From Dethiosulfovibrio sp. (GTDB lineage Bacteria > Synergistota > Synergistia > Synergistales > Dethiosulfovibrionaceae): DNA of 7,369 nucleotides. Position 1 is the first letter of the stretch; each line of letters begins with the position of its first letter. The notes under the pieces were generated by a model. That model was not told the DNA's origin. It made no database searches and worked only from the letters and a program-made list of their open reading frames with translations. This document shows positions 6,213 through 7,369 of the stretch, piece after piece. The stretch covers positions 1-7,369 of the forward strand of contig JAQUTB010000073.1 in the NCBI GenBank assembly GCA_028709985.1, read 5' to 3'. Both the position numbers and the translations under genes were made by a program.

Positions 6213-6659
6213 ATGAAGGTTATTCTCAAGGAAGACGTAAAAAAGTTAGGCCTTAAGGACGAGATAGTGGAGGTCTCGGACGGTTATGCGAGAAATTTTC
6301 TGTTTCCCAAAAACCTCGCCATAGAGGCTGATTCCGTCAACATGAAACAGCTCAAGGAGAAAAACGACTCCAAGGCCAAAAAAGACCTCCAGGCCCGGGC
6401 TAAGGCCGAGGAGGACAAAAAAAAGATCCAGGATAGACAGGTAACCGTGTCGGTCAGCGCAGGTGAGGGGGGAAGGCTTTTTGGCAGCGTCACCACCTCT
6501 CAGGTTGCCGAGGCCATAAAGGGTCAATTTGGTATCTCAGTGGACAAGAAAAACGTAAAAATGGCTGATGCGATAAAATCCCTGGGGAGTTATCCTTTCT
6601 CCGTAAAGCTATACCATTCGGTCGAGGCATCCATGACCCTTAAGGTGGAGGCGCTGTAG
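6213..6659 (+). CDS. rplI: 50S ribosomal protein L9 (bL9)
   Basis: The protein has 148 residues, the usual bL9 length. The N-terminal rRNA-binding domain (about 1-50) holds [36 protein letters not shown], including the family signature. A long lysine- and glutamate-rich connecting helix spans about 40-75, and the C-terminal domain (about 77-148) carries [12 protein letters not shown]9 binds 23S rRNA near the L1 stalk and reaches out from the large subunit, limiting frameshifting and ribosome crowding. GGAGGTGA (6198-6205), a perfect ribosome binding site, includes the TGA stop of the previous gene, so translation is likely coupled. dnaB starts four bases after the stop; rplI-dnaB linkage is common in bacteria. 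Confidence 0.97.
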   Translation: MKVILKEDVKKLGLKDEIVEVSDGYARNFLFPKNLAIEADSVNMKQLKEKNDSKAKKDLQARAKAEEDKKKIQDRQVTVSVSAGEGGRLFGSVTTSQVAEAIKGQFGISVDKKNVKMADAIKSLGSYPFSVKLYHSVEASMTLKVEAL

Positions 6660-6663
6660 CCCT

Positions 6664-7369
6664 GTGAGCAGCCAGACCTTTGATCGCCTTCCACCTCGCA
6701 ACCTTGATGCGGAGAGGGCGGTGATAGGTTCGTGCCTGATGGACAGGGATGTACTGATCCAGGTAACGGAGATACTTTCACCGGACGATTTTTACGACCT
6801 GAACTACAGGACCGCCTTTGAGGTCATGGTGGAGATGGCCCACTTCGACCGCCCTGTCGACTCCTTGACCTTCCTGGAGGAGCTCTCCAGGAAGGATCTG
6901 TCGGAGAAGCTGGGCGGTCAGGCCTTCGTCGTGACCGTAATGGACAGCGTTCCAACCACGGCCAACGCCGATTACCATGCCAGGATAGTGAGAGACAAGG
7001 CTATCCTCAGGAGGCTCATAGCGACAGGCAGCGCCATAGTTCGCATGGGATACTCGGAGGACCGAGATATAGAGGAGCTTCTGGAGGAGGCCGAAAGGTC
7101 TATCTTCGAGGTGTCGCGGCAGAGAAACGAGGCCAACTTCAAGAGGGTATCGGAGGTCATAGGTCCGGCCTTCCGTCAGATAGAGGAGCAGTTTCACCGC
7201 TCCGAGCAGACCGTAACAGGGGTCATGACTGGCTTTGATGATCTGGACAGGCCGACAGGCGGTCTACAGCCCGGTAGCCTGAACATCCTGGCCGCCAGGC
7301 CATCGATGGGAAAGACCGCTCTGGCCCTTAACCTGGCTCGAAACGTGGCGGTCAAGTCCAACCTGCCGG
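6664..7369 (+). CDS. dnaB: Replicative DNA helicase DnaB, N-terminal part (partial)
   Basis: An open frame from GTG 6664 runs off the right edge after 235 complete codons. It begins MSSQTFDRLPPRNLDAERAVIGSCLMD, the characteristic DnaB start. The helical N-terminal collar domain spans about 12-110 and includes FYDLNYRTAFEVM and the conserved PTTANADYHARIVRDK at 97-112. The linker helix region follows at about 130-180. The RecA-like ATPase then opens with TGFDDLDRPTGGLQPGSLNILAARPSMGKTA, with the Walker A Lys217 and Thr218. DnaB forms the hexameric ring that unwinds DNA at the fork and recruits primase. GTG is the only sensible start; GGTGGAGG at 6644-6651, inside the rplI end, lies 12 bases upstream, so initiation may depend on coupling to rplI. 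Walker B, the arginine finger and the C terminus are beyond the window. An 11-bp inverted repeat occurs at 6869-6895. Confidence 0.96.
   Translation, partial: MSSQTFDRLPPRNLDAERAVIGSCLMDRDVLIQVTEILSPDDFYDLNYRTAFEVMVEMAHFDRPVDSLTFLEELSRKDLSEKLGGQAFVVTVMDSVPTTANADYHARIVRDKAILRRLIATGSAIVRMGYSEDRDIEELLEEAERSIFEVSRQRNEANFKRVSEVIGPAFRQIEEQFHRSEQTVTGVMTGFDDLDRPTGGLQPGSLNILAARPSMGKTALALNLARNVAVKSNLP
6869..6895. repeat. Inverted repeat in dnaB with 11-bp perfect arms
   Basis: CCTTCCTGGAG (6869-6879) and CTCCAGGAAGG (6885-6895) are exact reverse complements across the five-base spacer GAGCT. It encodes T-F-L-E-E-L-S-R-K-D in the collar domain. Leu-Glu and Ser-Arg runs written with CTG, GAG, TCC and AGG are self-complementary by nature, so codon bias may explain it. 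Confidence 0.6.

Noticed and set aside
6778..7197. Minus-strand open frame of 139 codons opposite dnaB
   Set aside because: The + strand encodes an unmistakable DnaB N terminus across the same bases. The antisense frame shows no recognisable domain.

Overview
This looks like a chromosomal housekeeping segment from a bacterium of medium-high GC. Every gene is on the + strand and packed tightly. Frequent ATA (Ile) and AGG/AGA (Arg) codons, the gene order, and a membrane protein of the DUF2232/YybS type beside rplI and dnaB suggest an anaerobic lineage near Synergistota or Firmicutes. Synergistota is my best guess, from general impression only. I see no tRNA, rRNA, CRISPR array, transposase or phage gene.

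Left part (1-3948): the window opens in the last 49 codons of secA, ending in the metal-binding SEC-C tail. Sixteen bases later begins a secreted 587-residue protein that resembles the DUF3857/transglutaminase-like group but seems to have lost the catalytic triad. Its coding sequence carries a perfect 32-bp palindrome at 365-396. Next are arginyl-tRNA synthetase (argS) and, five bases after its stop, a small FtsB/DivIC-like division protein starting at TTG.

Middle part (3928-5240): a good sigma-70-type promoter sits across the stop codon of the FtsB-like gene. It drives the classic rpsF-ssb-rpsR operon (ribosomal protein S6, single-strand DNA-binding protein, ribosomal protein S18) through a short leader of about 55 nt. 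That leader can form two competing structures next to the rpsF ribosome binding site, which suits S6:S18 feedback control. The operon closes with a hairpin at the rpsR stop and a strong intrinsic terminator at 5211-5240.

Right part (5273-7369): a polytopic DUF2232/YybS-like membrane protein, ribosomal protein L9 (rplI), and the first 235 codons of the replicative helicase dnaB, which runs off the window just past Walker A. The order matches the Bacillus yybS-gdpP-rplI-dnaC neighbourhood, but gdpP (c-di-AMP phosphodiesterase) is absent.

Together the genes serve protein export, translation, single-strand DNA handling, replication and division. The least ordinary items are the palindrome, the predicted dead transglutaminase-like exoprotein and the rpsF leader. 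I found no convincing new multi-gene system.
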